From an uncultured bacterium (GTDB taxonomy: Bacteria; Actinomycetota; Coriobacteriia; Coriobacteriales; Eggerthellaceae): a stretch of 55,586 nt of DNA. The stretch is from positions 1 through 55,586 of the forward strand of contig CAJMPP010000013.1 of assembly GCA_905215325.1 (NCBI GenBank). The letters run 5' to 3'. Position numbers and translations under genes: made by a program. Position 1 is the first letter of the stretch, and each line of letters opens with the position of its first letter. The notes under the pieces are model-generated. The model was not told where the DNA came from, did no database searches, and saw only the letters and a list, made by a program, of their open reading frames with translations. This document shows positions 24,601 through 33,686 of this stretch, one piece after another.

Positions 24601-27600
24601 TTGTTCGCCACCGCCGGCCGCACGATGATCGGGCTGAAGCCCACCGGCGCGCCGCGTTCATCGATCCAATAGCGGAACCTCCAACCGGGGAACGGGATGG
24701 TCACCATCCACGTCGCCGTCAGGTAGCCGTCGCCGGTGAAGGGGACCACCGTGGAGAAGCCCGCGCTAGCCGGATACGTGTCCACCTGCAGGTCGAAACC
24801 CGCGTCGTAGAACACCGCCGTCAGCTGCATGTCCTGCTGGGCGATGCCCACGTACACGGCGTTGTAGCTCAAGATGGCGCCCGCGTCGTCGATCCAGTGC
24901 GAGAAGCGATAGGTGGCCCACGGGATGGCCATAGCCACGAACGGGTCTCCCTTGTCGCAGGTCATCGTAGCGCTGGTCAATCCGTTTCCGCTGGTCAGGA
25001 ATGCCTTTCCGCGCAAAATGGAACTTTGGGACGCGGTGATGGTGACCTGCCCATCCGCCTCGAACTGCGCATAGTACAGCACATCGGACTCAGCCTCGAA
25101 GCTGAGCACCTCGTCCGTGCTGACCACGACGTGCCCCTCCCGGTCGGAGGTCCAGCCGACGAACCGGTAGCCCAGGCCCGCAACGGCGTTGAGCGTGACA
25201 GTCTCGCCCGCCTCGTAGGCGCCGGTGCCCTGCACGCGGCAACGGCGGTTCGTGGACTTGCCCTTCACCACCGGGGTGGCCTTGACCGACACCTCGTACG
25301 GGTCGGCGAACTGGGCCTCAAGCTCCAGCACGCCATCGTCCAGAGCCTCGATCAGGTCCTCGTCGAGCACGAACCAGGCGTCCGCGTCGTCGGCGAAGTG
25401 CGTCTTCGAGCCGTCGGCGCCCACCAGCTGCCAGCCGACGAAGCGGCGGTCGTCGGTCTGCCGCGCCTGCACATGCACCACCTGGCCGAACTCGTACACG
25501 CCCTCGCCCGACAGCTCGCCGACGCCCTCCACATTCGAGCTGAGCGACACGCCGTAGGAGTTGCGCTTGAAGCACGCGGTGTACGCGGCATCGCCCGAAA
25601 CGGCCACCGTACACTCGGGGAGGCCGCTGACCTGCGCACCCTTCGCATCGCGCCAGCAATCGAAGGTGAAGCCGGGCTTAGCCGTGGCCGACAGCGTGGT
25701 GCGCTGCCCCTCGTCGAAGCCGCCGAATCCGCTCACGTAACCCGCCTCCATCGGAGAGGCGATGGTGCTCACCGTGAACGAGCCCATGCCGAACACGGCC
25801 TCCAGGTCGATATCCGCGCTCACCGGGAAGCGGTACGTGGCGTCGGTGGACAGGCACGCGCCGCCGCTGAACCAGCCGACGAAATGCGCCCCGGCATCGG
25901 GGATAGCGCTGACGCACGCCACCTCGCCCGCGGCGTAGGTGCCCGAGCCCGTAGCGCTGCCGAAGCCTTCACCTGCGGAAACGTTCACGGTGAACTGCTT
26001 GGCCGAGAACACGGCGAACAGCTTCGTCTCACCAGAGGGCACGAAGCGGTAATCCGCATCGCGGCTCACCACGTTGCCCCGGTCATCGGCCCAGTATTCG
26101 AATGCATAGCCCGAAAGCGCATGGGCGGAAAGGTTCGCCGAATAGCCGGCGTCAACCACCCCGGCGCCTTCGACCCAGCCAGCCGACCGGTTCTCGATCA
26201 AAACCCCGCCGTCACCGGCCACCGCCGGCATCGCCGAAACCTCGTACGAGCGCTCCTCGAAATGCGCCACGTGCACATGGCTGCGCATCAGGCGGCACGT
26301 GAACTCGGGCGCGGCGGACTCCAGCTCGCCGGTAGCGGAATACCAGCCCGCGAACTCGTAGCCGGGCGACGCCTGCGCCTTGAGCTCGACCTCCGCGCCG
26401 CGCTCGGCGAACACGCGGCTGGCCCGCACCGACCCGCCGTCGGCGGGGCTTGTCACGGGCAGGCAGACCACCTCGTAGGGCTTGAACGCCGCCGTGACCG
26501 TGCACCGCTCCGATTTGGCGGTCAGCCCCTTCGCCACCACATCGCATTCCATATCAAGGCTGGTGAAGATGCCGTTCACGTACCAGCCCCAGAAGAAGTA
26601 CCCCGTCTTCGGCTCTGCCTTCAAGTGCAGCGTCTGGCCCAGCAAGAAGGAATCGGTCGCCGGGGTGACCTCGATGCCGTTGCAGGTGACGGTGCCGCCA
26701 AGCCACGTGTCGGCTGCGATCACCACCTCGGGCTCCGCTCCCTTGAACACCGCCTTGTACGTCTGGTCGCCCGTCACGCGCACGGTCAGCTGTTGCTCGG
26801 GATGCTTCTTGCGTTTGCCGTCCTTCCAATGGGCGAACCGAAAGCCCTCGTTCGGGTTCGCCTTGATGGTCACCGTGCTTCCGTACTCCGCCATGACCGC
26901 GTCAGCGCCGGGATGCCCCTCGATTTCGACGGTGCCGCGTTCGACCAGGAGCGAATCGGTCTCCACGCTTATGCGGTAACGTTTGGGGACGAACACCGCG
27001 CGCACCACCGTGTCCTGCTCGGGGGTGAGCTCAAGGTGGTCAGGGTCCGTTCCCATGGGAACCCCGGAATCGCCAAGGTACCAGCCCTTGAACGTGAACT
27101 TGTCGCGCACGTCGTCGGAAAGCTTCACGGAAAGCGTGACGGGCTTGCCGCTTACGCAGTAGCCGTCGCCGGTCACCGTGTACTTGCCGGCAAGCTGATC
27201 GACGGGCTCGGCCACCACGCTCACCTTGCACAGGCGCTGGAAGCGGGCGGTCACCGTGCAGTCGGCCACGGGCGCGAACGTATAGGTTTGGTCGTGGGAA
27301 GCGAACGTGGGCGCCGCATCGGCTGCCCCGTAGCTGATATACCAGCCGTCGAACAGGTAGCCCTCGCGGGCCTCCGCCGTTGCGGTGATGCTTTCCCCTT
27401 CGGGCACATCGAGCACCTCGCCCACGCTTTCGCCGTTTTTGAGCTTAGCCGTCCCGCCCTCCACAGGGTCGGTAGCCGCACGGACGGAATGGCCGTCCTT
27501 GCCGTCCATCACGGCCGTGACGCGCCCGTTGCCATCCACGCGATACTCGCACACATCGCCGCGGTCGATAACGGTGCGCCCCGAATCGTCGGTTTTGCGC

Positions 27601-30600
27601 CACTCCACCAGCTTGTACTTCTTATCCGGGTCGTCGGCGCGCACCGCAGGCACCGCCGTGAACGTGAGGATGTCGCCATCGGCCGCCCTGACCACGCCGC
27701 CCTCCACGGGCACGCCATCGCAGAGCACCTGCGCGCCCTCGTCGGGGTCGGCGCCCACCACGATGGTGCGGTCGGCCTTGCGGAACTTCGCCACCAGATG
27801 CCTATCGACCTCGGCGGGGAACACGTACACGGGCGACTTCGAGACCTCGATGCCGTCCTGGAACCAGCCGACGAACGCGTAGCCCTCGCCTTCCGTGGCG
27901 ATGACCTTCGCCTCCTGGCCCTGCCGCGGCGTCTGCACATCGGGCGTGGCGTTGCAGCCGGTGGGGATGCCGGCATCGACGCCCGTCACCTCGGCGGACG
28001 TGGTGATGCGCACGTTGCGCTCGAACACCGCCGTCATGGCCACCACCTCGGGAGTGGCGTCGGTGATGCGGATCTGCATGCGCTGCGACACGGAGCGCTC
28101 GATGCCGTCCTCCTTCCAGCACACGAAGCGGTATCCCGGGTTGGGGATTGCTTCAAGCTCGGCGATGGTGCCTTCGAAATGGATGCCGCCGCCGCGCACG
28201 ATGCCGCCCTCCGCGGGTTGGGCGGTGGCCAAGATCTCGACCGAATGGTCGCCGTGGGGCTTGTTCGGGTCGTTGTCGTGCTTATGATGGTCAAAGATGT
28301 CCTTGATCTCCTTGAGGACGTTCTTGCCGATCTGGGCCAGCTCCTCGATGGTCTCGGCACCGGCGATGTCGATCATGGCCTGCGCGATGATGGGGTCAAC
28401 GATCTCACCTAAGCCGTACACGGCGGCGACGACCCCCACCGTGCCCAACACCGCAAGCAGCGCGGTTTTGAGCGCTTCGAACGCCTCGTCGTCGTTTTCC
28501 GCTACGCGGAAATGCGCTATCAGCTCGGTGTCGCCGGTCAGCAAGAACGTGTACGAGCCATCGGACGCTGCGGGAACCGTGTTGCCCAGCGCGTCGGTGG
28601 CGTAGTCGAACACATAGCCCGGCTCGGGCACCGCGTTCACCGTCACCTGCTGGCCGACGCCGTACAGGCCCGAGGTCAGGAAGTAGCCCGGGGCGTTGCC
28701 ATCGTCGTCGGTGCCGGCAACGCTCAGCACCACGCTTGCCGGGATCGCCGAGTACCAGGGCGTGAGCTCTACCTGCACGGATTCGTTCGCGGGCTTCGCC
28801 ACCTCGTACTCGCAAGTTGCCTGGTCGCTGATGGCCACGGAGTCGTCGCCATCAGCCGCGTACCAGCCCACGAACTGCGCGTTGTCGGGCGTCGCGGAAA
28901 GCTGGACGGTCTCGCCGACGTTGCGGTAGCAGTTCGCCGCATCCACCTGCAGATGGGCGTACGCTTCGGAGTGGTCCGTGGTTTGAGCAGGGTTGATGTG
29001 CACCCCCACTTCCTTCAGGGAGAACCGCGCCTGCAGCGCGGCGTCGCCTGCCGGCGTGAACTCGTATACGGGGGATTCGCACACGCGCTCGCCCGTGGCG
29101 GTATCGAACCAGCCGGTGAAGACCGTGTCGTCGTCGAGCATGCCCAAAGCCTTGGCGTCAAGCGTGACCACCTGGCCGCCTTCCGCGGAAAGGCTGCCCG
29201 TCACCTGCGGGACCTCCGCCCCTTCCATCAGCTCGCGGCCGCCCGTGTCGAGCGTCTGCTCGTAGCTCACCTTGCAGGAAATCGGCTCGAACGTAGCGGT
29301 GTAAAGCGGTGACCGCTTTACAAGCGAGTCCGTCTGGTCGGCGCTTTCGGCGGTCACGACTAGCTTTTCCCCGCCCTTGATGGGCTCGCCGTCGCGCAAC
29401 CAGCCGACAAAGGCGTAGCCCGCGTTCGGCGTTGCGGTAAGCGTGACCCGGGTTCCTTCTTCATACATGCCAGCGCCGAAAACGCTGCCCCGATCGGGCT
29501 GCGCCGAGGCGGCGCGCACGGCCACCCACGTCTGCGAGAAATCGAATGCGAACCAGCCGGTCACCTCGTCGAAGTCCTGAACCCGATACGCATACGAAGC
29601 CTCGGTGGACAGCAGCTCGCCGCGATGCATCCAGCCCAGGAAGCGGCACCCCTTCTCCGGAATCGCCGAAAGCTTGACGGTCTGCCCCAGCTCGTACGTG
29701 CCCGAACCGCTCACCTGGCCGAGCGCCAGGCCCGACGCGCTTTTCGCGGACACGTTGACCTGCCCGTACTCCACGAGCACGGCGATGGGCGTCTCACCCG
29801 CAACAGCTTCGTATTCGATGGTGTCCCCGGGGCGGCTTCCCAGGTAGTGCTTGTCAAGCGAGCTCTCCCAGTGTTCGAAATGGTACTTCGCCGCATTGTA
29901 TTCGCAGGTCAGCGTCACATGCTTGCCCGAATACGTGGTGAAGCTCCTGCCCATGTCGCGCCCGTCGACCAACACGCTGGCCTTTGCGCCGATAACCTGC
30001 CGCCCGTCGGCGCTACCCAGGCGGACCTCGGGCGCCACCGTGGCCTTGTCGGCGAACACCGCCGTCAGCAGCATGTCGCGTTCCACCGTGAACTCGTACC
30101 ACTGGTCCTCGGAAAGGATGTTCCCTTCCTCGTCGGTCCAATAGGCGAACGTCCTGCCGGGCGTGGTGGCGTTGGCCACTACTACGCAGGTTTCGCCGGG
30201 CTTGTACTGGCCCGCGCCGGTCGCACTGTCCCCGGAGGAGAGCGCGCCGCTGTACTGGATATCCACCGCCAGATCGGTATTGCCCCGCTCGCGCATGGGC
30301 TCGGCCGAGTACGCGTCCAAATACACCTCGCCGTCATCATAGGTCATATGGATGCGCTGGCCGTGGAAGCTCGAGCGGAACAGATACCCGTCATCGGGGT
30401 ACACCTCGATGAACTGGGCGAACGCGCAGTTCTTCAAGTCCTCGTAATCGAACGAGCTCCTGCCGTAACCGTGATCGAACGTGACCTTCATGCCGGCAAG
30501 GGAAACCTGCTGGTCTTCGGCGTACTCCATGACGTTGGGATCGTGCTCGATCCGAAGGTCCTTCAAGCACTCGGATACGCTGACGGGGGTTGCGCCGTTG

Positions 30601-31973
30601 CAGCCGTCCCAATTCAGCTCAGGGAAACCCGACCGATACAGGCCGACCAAGTCAGACGGCACCATCACCTGCATCCCACGCTTGGGGAACGTGTCGCTAT
30701 CGATGAGAACTGCATGGTCACACTGGAAGTACGCATAGTCCATGTTCGTGTCGGCGAACGTCCGGCTAGGCAGCCGCTCGATCGACGAGCCGCTCGGCAA
30801 GACCAAGCCGCCGTCAAGGTTCGACCCGGAGAAGCACCCTTCGCCCAGCTGGCTTACCGAAGTGTTCGTCTCAAGGCCCGTCAGGTGCAGGTTGGGGCAG
30901 TTGGCGAACGCCCAGGTGCCGACCGAAGCGATCTGCTGGTTTTGCCCCAAGCCCGTGTCGGACAGGTTCTGGCACCCCTCGTACGCATCGGCGGGGATGG
31001 ACGTCAGCCCCTTCACATTCCCCAAACCGGTGGACTCAAGGCCGCTTTTCAGGAAGCAGCCTTCACCCAAAGCGCCGATTTCAGCGGGCTTCTTGATGGA
31101 AAGGCTGGTCAACGAGGAGCAGCCGGCAAACGCCTGCGCGCCGATCGAACCGATATGCATATCCGAGAAGCTGATGAAGGAGAGCTTCGCGCAGGCGGCG
31201 AAGGCGGAGTCGCCTATGGAATCCAGGCGATCATTCTCGAAGCGCACCGACGTAAGGCTCGTCGAACCCTCGCACAGGCCCTCGGGGATGCCGGCAACGT
31301 AGTAGTCGACGATAAGGTTCGTGACGGCGCGCGCGGAGATGGCGTTACGCTCGGGGTCGTCCTCGTTGACAGGCTTCGTCAGATCGCCCTCTTTGTCGCA
31401 CGCATACACATACCCGCTGGCCATAAGCTTGCCGAACGGGTACAGGACCCCCTGTTGCGCCGGCTCATCGTCGGCGGCGCGCTCTGCCGGGCCGTCCACC
31501 GCATCGGCGGCAGCCGCGCCCGTTTCCTCGGCAGTCTTGGAGCCCGTTTCGCCGCCTTCGGGTGAAGCGGCATCGGCGCCTTCGCCGGTACCCTTGTCGG
31601 CCGGCGATGCGATATCGCCGGCATCTTCGCCCGCACCCTCGCCAGCAGGCGACGAAGCATCGTCGGCGCCTTCACCAGCGGGCGCAACAGGGCCGAAAGC
31701 TTCCCCGGCAGACGACACGGCATCGGATGCCGGAGATACGTCCCCAGCATCTGCCGCGGCGCCCGAGGCCCCGGCGGCGGCGTCGGCAGCCGAGGCCGCT
31801 TCGCTCGAACCCTCCGAGGGCGAGGCGACCTGCTCGCCAACCAACACGGAGGGGGACCCTCCCTGCACCGACGCGGCCTCGGCAGCGTTGCCGGGGATGG
31901 GCGTGAACGAGACGACGAGCGCCACGGAAAGCAGCACTCGGAGAAGGGCATTGCAAATACCGACGCTCTTCAT
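21669..31973 (-). CDS. Giant sortase-anchored surface protein with LRR, InlB-type repeats, Ig/MBG domains and LGQTG signal
   Basis: The ATG at 31973 follows AAAGG and gives 3,434 aa. Domains in order: signal peptide (1-33, ending GNAAEA); Ala/Ser/Glu-rich stalk (35-155); BspA-type leucine-rich repeats (about 215-460, such as FAACAKLSFISF and FAGCSSLTSLSI); many divergent InlB B-repeats (about 575-2560) with the GY.F.GW....E pattern; an Ig-like domain (about 2655-2760, SASLTFDRAAAADAGSYYCR); a He_PIG-like and several MBG/YDG-like domains (to about 3175); a Pro/Gly-rich stalk (3174-3358); and a sorting signal LGQTGD near 3394, an Ala-rich membrane helix and RRRRR. LGQTG departs from LPXTG. At about 1162-1241 a hydrophobic helical segment ending in DHHKHDNDPNKPHGDH interrupts the repeats. 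It is probably an adhesin exposed on the wall. Confidence 0.9.
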   Translation of the reverse strand: MKSVGICNALLRVLLSVALVVSFTPIPGNAAEAASVQGGSPSVLVGEQVASPSEGSSEAASAADAAAGASGAAADAGDVSPASDAVSSAGEAFGPVAPAGEGADDASSPAGEGAGEDAGDIASPADKGTGEGADAASPEGGETGSKTAEETGAAAADAVDGPAERAADDEPAQQGVLYPFGKLMASGYVYACDKEGDLTKPVNEDDPERNAISARAVTNLIVDYYVAGIPEGLCEGSTSLTSVRFENDRLDSIGDSAFAACAKLSFISFSDMHIGSIGAQAFAGCSSLTSLSIKKPAEIGALGEGCFLKSGLESTGLGNVKGLTSIPADAYEGCQNLSDTGLGQNQQIASVGTWAFANCPNLHLTGLETNTSVSQLGEGCFSGSNLDGGLVLPSGSSIERLPSRTFADTNMDYAYFQCDHAVLIDSDTFPKRGMQVMVPSDLVGLYRSGFPELNWDGCNGATPVSVSECLKDLRIEHDPNVMEYAEDQQVSLAGMKVTFDHGYGRSSFDYEDLKNCAFAQFIEVYPDDGYLFRSSFHGQRIHMTYDDGEVYLDAYSAEPMRERGNTDLAVDIQYSGALSSGDSATGAGQYKPGETCVVVANATTPGRTFAYWTDEEGNILSEDQWYEFTVERDMLLTAVFADKATVAPEVRLGSADGRQVIGAKASVLVDGRDMGRSFTTYSGKHVTLTCEYNAAKYHFEHWESSLDKHYLGSRPGDTIEYEAVAGETPIAVLVEYGQVNVSAKSASGLALGQVSGSGTYELGQTVKLSAIPEKGCRFLGWMHRGELLSTEASYAYRVQDFDEVTGWFAFDFSQTWVAVRAASAQPDRGSVFGAGMYEEGTRVTLTATPNAGYAFVGWLRDGEPIKGGEKLVVTAESADQTDSLVKRSPLYTATFEPISCKVSYEQTLDTGGRELMEGAEVPQVTGSLSAEGGQVVTLDAKALGMLDDDTVFTGWFDTATGERVCESPVYEFTPAGDAALQARFSLKEVGVHINPAQTTDHSEAYAHLQVDAANCYRNVGETVQLSATPDNAQFVGWYAADGDDSVAISDQATCEYEVAKPANESVQVELTPWYSAIPASVVLSVAGTDDDGNAPGYFLTSGLYGVGQQVTVNAVPEPGYVFDYATDALGNTVPAASDGSYTFLLTGDTELIAHFRVAENDDEAFEALKTALLAVLGTVGVVAAVYGLGEIVDPIIAQAMIDIAGAETIEELAQIGKNVLKEIKDIFDHHKHDNDPNKPHGDHSVEILATAQPAEGGIVRGGGIHFEGTIAELEAIPNPGYRFVCWKEDGIERSVSQRMQIRITDATPEVVAMTAVFERNVRITTSAEVTGVDAGIPTGCNATPDVQTPRQGQEAKVIATEGEGYAFVGWFQDGIEVSKSPVYVFPAEVDRHLVAKFRKADRTIVVGADPDEGAQVLCDGVPVEGGVVRAADGDILTFTAVPAVRADDPDKKYKLVEWRKTDDSGRTVIDRGDVCEYRVDGNGRVTAVMDGKDGHSVRAATDPVEGGTAKLKNGESVGEVLDVPEGESITATAEAREGYLFDGWYISYGAADAAPTFASHDQTYTFAPVADCTVTARFQRLCKVSVVAEPVDQLAGKYTVTGDGYCVSGKPVTLSVKLSDDVRDKFTFKGWYLGDSGVPMGTDPDHLELTPEQDTVVRAVFVPKRYRISVETDSLLVERGTVEIEGHPGADAVMAEYGSTVTIKANPNEGFRFAHWKDGKRKKHPEQQLTVRVTGDQTYKAVFKGAEPEVVIAADTWLGGTVTCNGIEVTPATDSFLLGQTLHLKAEPKTGYFFWGWYVNGIFTSLDMECDVVAKGLTAKSERCTVTAAFKPYEVVCLPVTSPADGGSVRASRVFAERGAEVELKAQASPGYEFAGWYSATGELESAAPEFTCRLMRSHVHVAHFEERSYEVSAMPAVAGDGGVLIENRSAGWVEGAGVVDAGYSANLSAHALSGYAFEYWADDRGNVVSRDADYRFVPSGETKLFAVFSAKQFTVNVSAGEGFGSATGSGTYAAGEVACVSAIPDAGAHFVGWFSGGACLSTDATYRFPVSADIDLEAVFGMGSFTVSTIASPMEAGYVSGFGGFDEGQRTTLSATAKPGFTFDCWRDAKGAQVSGLPECTVAVSGDAAYTACFKRNSYGVSLSSNVEGVGELSGEGVYEFGQVVHVQARQTDDRRFVGWQLVGADGSKTHFADDADAWFVLDEDLIEALDDGVLELEAQFADPYEVSVKATPVVKGKSTNRRCRVQGTGAYEAGETVTLNAVAGLGYRFVGWTSDREGHVVVSTDEVLSFEAESDVLYYAQFEADGQVTITASQSSILRGKAFLTSGNGLTSATMTCDKGDPFVAMAIPWATYRFSHWIDDAGAILSYNAVYVGIAQQDMQLTAVFYDAGFDLQVDTYPASAGFSTVVPFTGDGYLTATWMVTIPFPGWRFRYWIDERGAPVGFSPIIVRPAVANKTYTAYYVRDSWNVVAVDPRDGGCIDGSSENDEWGCALVDKVENGSSCTLRAVPDEGYVFDGWYSIGKDGAVGSRPVSTDAAWTFTPEDDVTVTARFAETPKFEVKASAVNGTVDPASAAVPQGGSASFTATPYDGCYLERATVADVRDGLIADSVELDIADYQGGSYRVTLNDIDVPQRLAFSFARAGQPVVKAQPQDVSVHEGEAVTLSIAADAAEEILAHEEVSCGAAASHELGYQWFRVSDGGEDVALEGETSASLTFDRAAAADAGSYYCRITQTYLGTVTSVETDRAEVSIAKREDLAFNACGLPVATAHSEYVGAIEPATGGTAPYMYAVAPDSALPEGLHLEVAEDGAVRIAGTPESAGVFCFDVVCSDSAGQTRSARFALTVAPQKADLSFAEANFVYDGQPQGPELVGVPDGCAGSVKLSFTGMGGTRYSSSTAPTDAGTYRVVARLAANGYVGRAVAEFAIAQKPVSFEIAAADCVYDGNAHGVQVDAQGLDEQDYSVTYEGADGTVYGPTSEAPRDSGSYVATARVENPNLVGDQKASFAIAKAPQAITGPTSYSGVFGGPGIVLQNTAKTPVTFELVQGPDGDAPVSLQGRYATINAAGTARVIARAAESRNYLAADDVELAISVAPAQLLVAVDDAERMEGESNPAFTSSLVSRVSTDGVEVRYSCDADEKSPAGDYIINASVDDPNFAATIVPGTLTVKAKPEPDPGPGPGPVDPDNPDPGPTPDPDNPDPGPVDPPNPPEPGPGPDPDNPDPGPGPDPDNPEPGPGPEPGPDNPDNPEPGPGPGPEPGPGPSPDPGPVNPPAPGPDPDPPNPPDPGPGPGPGPEPGPNPGPDPVDPGKPDPGPGPSPDNPDGPDNPDNPDNPNGPDNPDKPDPSDPSKPGSDSDNPGPGSGNSDDSNSDNSGNPGDPDNPDGSANASVAAALGQTGDTAAKAGAAATGVAALIAAAVAALAAALATRRRRR
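21880..22455. repeat. Tandem Pro/Gly-coding repeat tract in the giant surface gene
   Basis: About 600 bases of degenerate short units (multiples of 9 bases, GGCCCGGGT-like) encode PGPGP, DPDNPDPG and EPGPG runs. It is a likely site of length variation and of assembly error. Confidence 0.8.
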
Positions 31974-32475
31974 AGAAGGCACCTTTCAACTGCGTCTCCG
32001 ACCCGCGGAACGCAAGGGAATGCATACCTTATATTGTAAGGGATGGCAGGGCCCCGCCACACGGAAATCCGGCAGCTGCAGGCCGCTCGACAACGCCGGC
32101 CCGATAAGCAGAATGAACGGGGGACGGAGGTGCGTTCGGATTGCGGGCGGACGGGTGAACAGGGGACGGAGACGCGTTAGCACTGCGTTGTCGAAAGCGC
32201 GAAGCTCAACCGCGAACACACCTCCGTCCCCTGTTCATCCCGAGAATCCCGCCGCAAGCCCGCTTCCGTCGCCTTCGCTGCCTTCCCCTCCCCGAAAGCG
32301 GCAACGTTAAAGGAGCGTAAAATCTTCGTCCGAAAGCCGTCAGCGCCGCCTACGCACGTCAAGCGAAGGCCCGCAACCTTTATCATGGGTAAGGTTCGCT
32401 TCATGCCGACGCATCGCGCCGGCGCCATCGCAAAGCGGGACCGGCGCGCAGCGCCATCGAGGAAGGAAAACGGCA
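31974..32475. repeat. Intergenic region with three REP-like arms
   Basis: Between the giant gene and ppx lie GGGGGACGGAGGTGCGTTCG at about 32117, GGTGAACAGGGGACGGAGAC at about 32153, and an opposite arm GAACACACCTCCGTCCCCTG at about 32213. The last pairs with the first two. TATAAG near 32028 on the minus strand is a possible -10 region of the giant gene. No gene seen. Confidence 0.6.
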
Positions 32476-33426
32476 ATGCCCACCTACGGCGTCATCGACC
32501 TGGGGTCGAATTCCATTCGCCTTGTCATCTACGAAGTGAAGGACGATCGTCGCAGCACCTATTCCAGCAAGGACTTCAAGAGCATCATCAACGACAAGGT
32601 GATGGCGGGACTTGCCGCGTTCGTGGAGGATGGCGTGTTCACGCCCGACGGCGTGGACCGCGCCGTCAACGTGTTGAAAAGCCATATGAAGCGCGTGCGC
32701 TACTTCGGCTGCAAGCGCGTCGACGTGTTCGCCACCGCCGTGCTGCGCAACGCCGTGAACTGCGCCGAGGCCGTCGCGGAAATCGAGCGGCGCTGCGGGC
32801 TGTCGGTCACGCTGCTGTCCGCACGCGACGAGGCGCACCTCGGGTTCGTCGGCGCCCGCTGCTCCACCCCGCTCGAGCGCGGCACGCTCGTCGACATCGG
32901 CGGCGGCTCCACCGAGCTCACCCGCGTCGAGGGCGGCCGCGACAGCGACGATGTGAGCCTCGGCCAGGGATCGCTGTCGTCGTTCGCACGCTTCGTCCGC
33001 AACATCCTGCCCGTGCCCATCGAGATGGACGCCATAGCCTGCGAGTTCCGCGGCAACCTGCGCCGGCTGCCCAGCCTCGAGCCCTACAAGGCCTCCACGC
33101 TCTACGGCGTGGGCGGGTCCACGCGCGCGGCGGCCAAGCTGGTCCAGCAGCTCGACGAGCTGCAAACGCGCCCGCGCGAGGTACAGGCCGAGCAGGTGCT
33201 CCAGATCCTAGAAGCCTGCCGCAGCAACCCAGCCGCCTTCGGGCACGCGGCCCTGAAGGCCTCCGCCGAGCGCGTGCACACCATGGTGCCGGGCTGCGTG
33301 ATCTTAGCGGAGCTGTTCGGCCACCTTGGCGCCGACAAGCTGGTGATATGCAAGCACGGCGTGCGCGAGGGATACCTGGTCGAGCGCATGCTCGGAGCTG
33401 CGTCGGCACCCCCGCAAGCGGACTGA
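32476..33426 (+). CDS. ppx: Ppx/GppA-family exopolyphosphatase
   Basis: The 316-aa protein has the ASKHA fold signatures of this family: GVIDLGSNSIRLVIYEV (phosphate loop 1), ATAVLRNAVNCAE, SARDEAHLGFVGA, LVDIGGGSTELTRV (phosphate loop 2), SLGQGSLSSFARF and YGVGGSTRAAAKLV. It lacks the long C-terminal HD-like domain, so it is of the short type. It would release phosphate from polyP or hydrolyse pppGpp. AAGGAAAACGGCA precedes the ATG. It lies directly upstream of ppk1 on the same strand. Confidence 0.88.
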   Translation: MPTYGVIDLGSNSIRLVIYEVKDDRRSTYSSKDFKSIINDKVMAGLAAFVEDGVFTPDGVDRAVNVLKSHMKRVRYFGCKRVDVFATAVLRNAVNCAEAVAEIERRCGLSVTLLSARDEAHLGFVGARCSTPLERGTLVDIGGGSTELTRVEGGRDSDDVSLGQGSLSSFARFVRNILPVPIEMDAIACEFRGNLRRLPSLEPYKASTLYGVGGSTRAAAKLVQQLDELQTRPREVQAEQVLQILEACRSNPAAFGHAALKASAERVHTMVPGCVILAELFGHLGADKLVICKHGVREGYLVERMLGAASAPPQAD

Positions 33427-33686
33427 TCGAATCCGAAACAGAATCGTTACCTTTTTCACCCCATTTTTCGGAACCGGTGGCGGATTCGGCTGGTCGCAGC
33501 GTCAAAACGGAGTAAAATATGGGTTGAGGGGACGTGGTTGTTGGGGAACCGCGCCACCTTGGCGTCGCACGTTATGCAATCATCGATTCCACTTGGCCGC
33601 CCGCAAGCGGCCGCACGCACATCGAATCAACGAAGACGCATCGCCCGGCGCACGTTTCATCTATGACGTCGAGGGAAGGGAACGCC
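33427..33686. other. ppx-ppk1 spacer
   Basis: It contains GGAGTAAAATATGGG near 33510, a possible -10 box for ppk1, but no clear -35. No gene seen. Confidence 0.35.

Noticed and set aside
24897..28412. 1,171-codon plus-strand frame over the InlB repeats
   Set aside because: Shadow of the repeated surface gene; its apparent periodicity only reflects the repeats on the other strand.
32385..33515. 376-codon Arg-rich frame overlapping ppx
   Set aside because: Same-strand out-of-frame shadow of ppx; the real protein has all family motifs.
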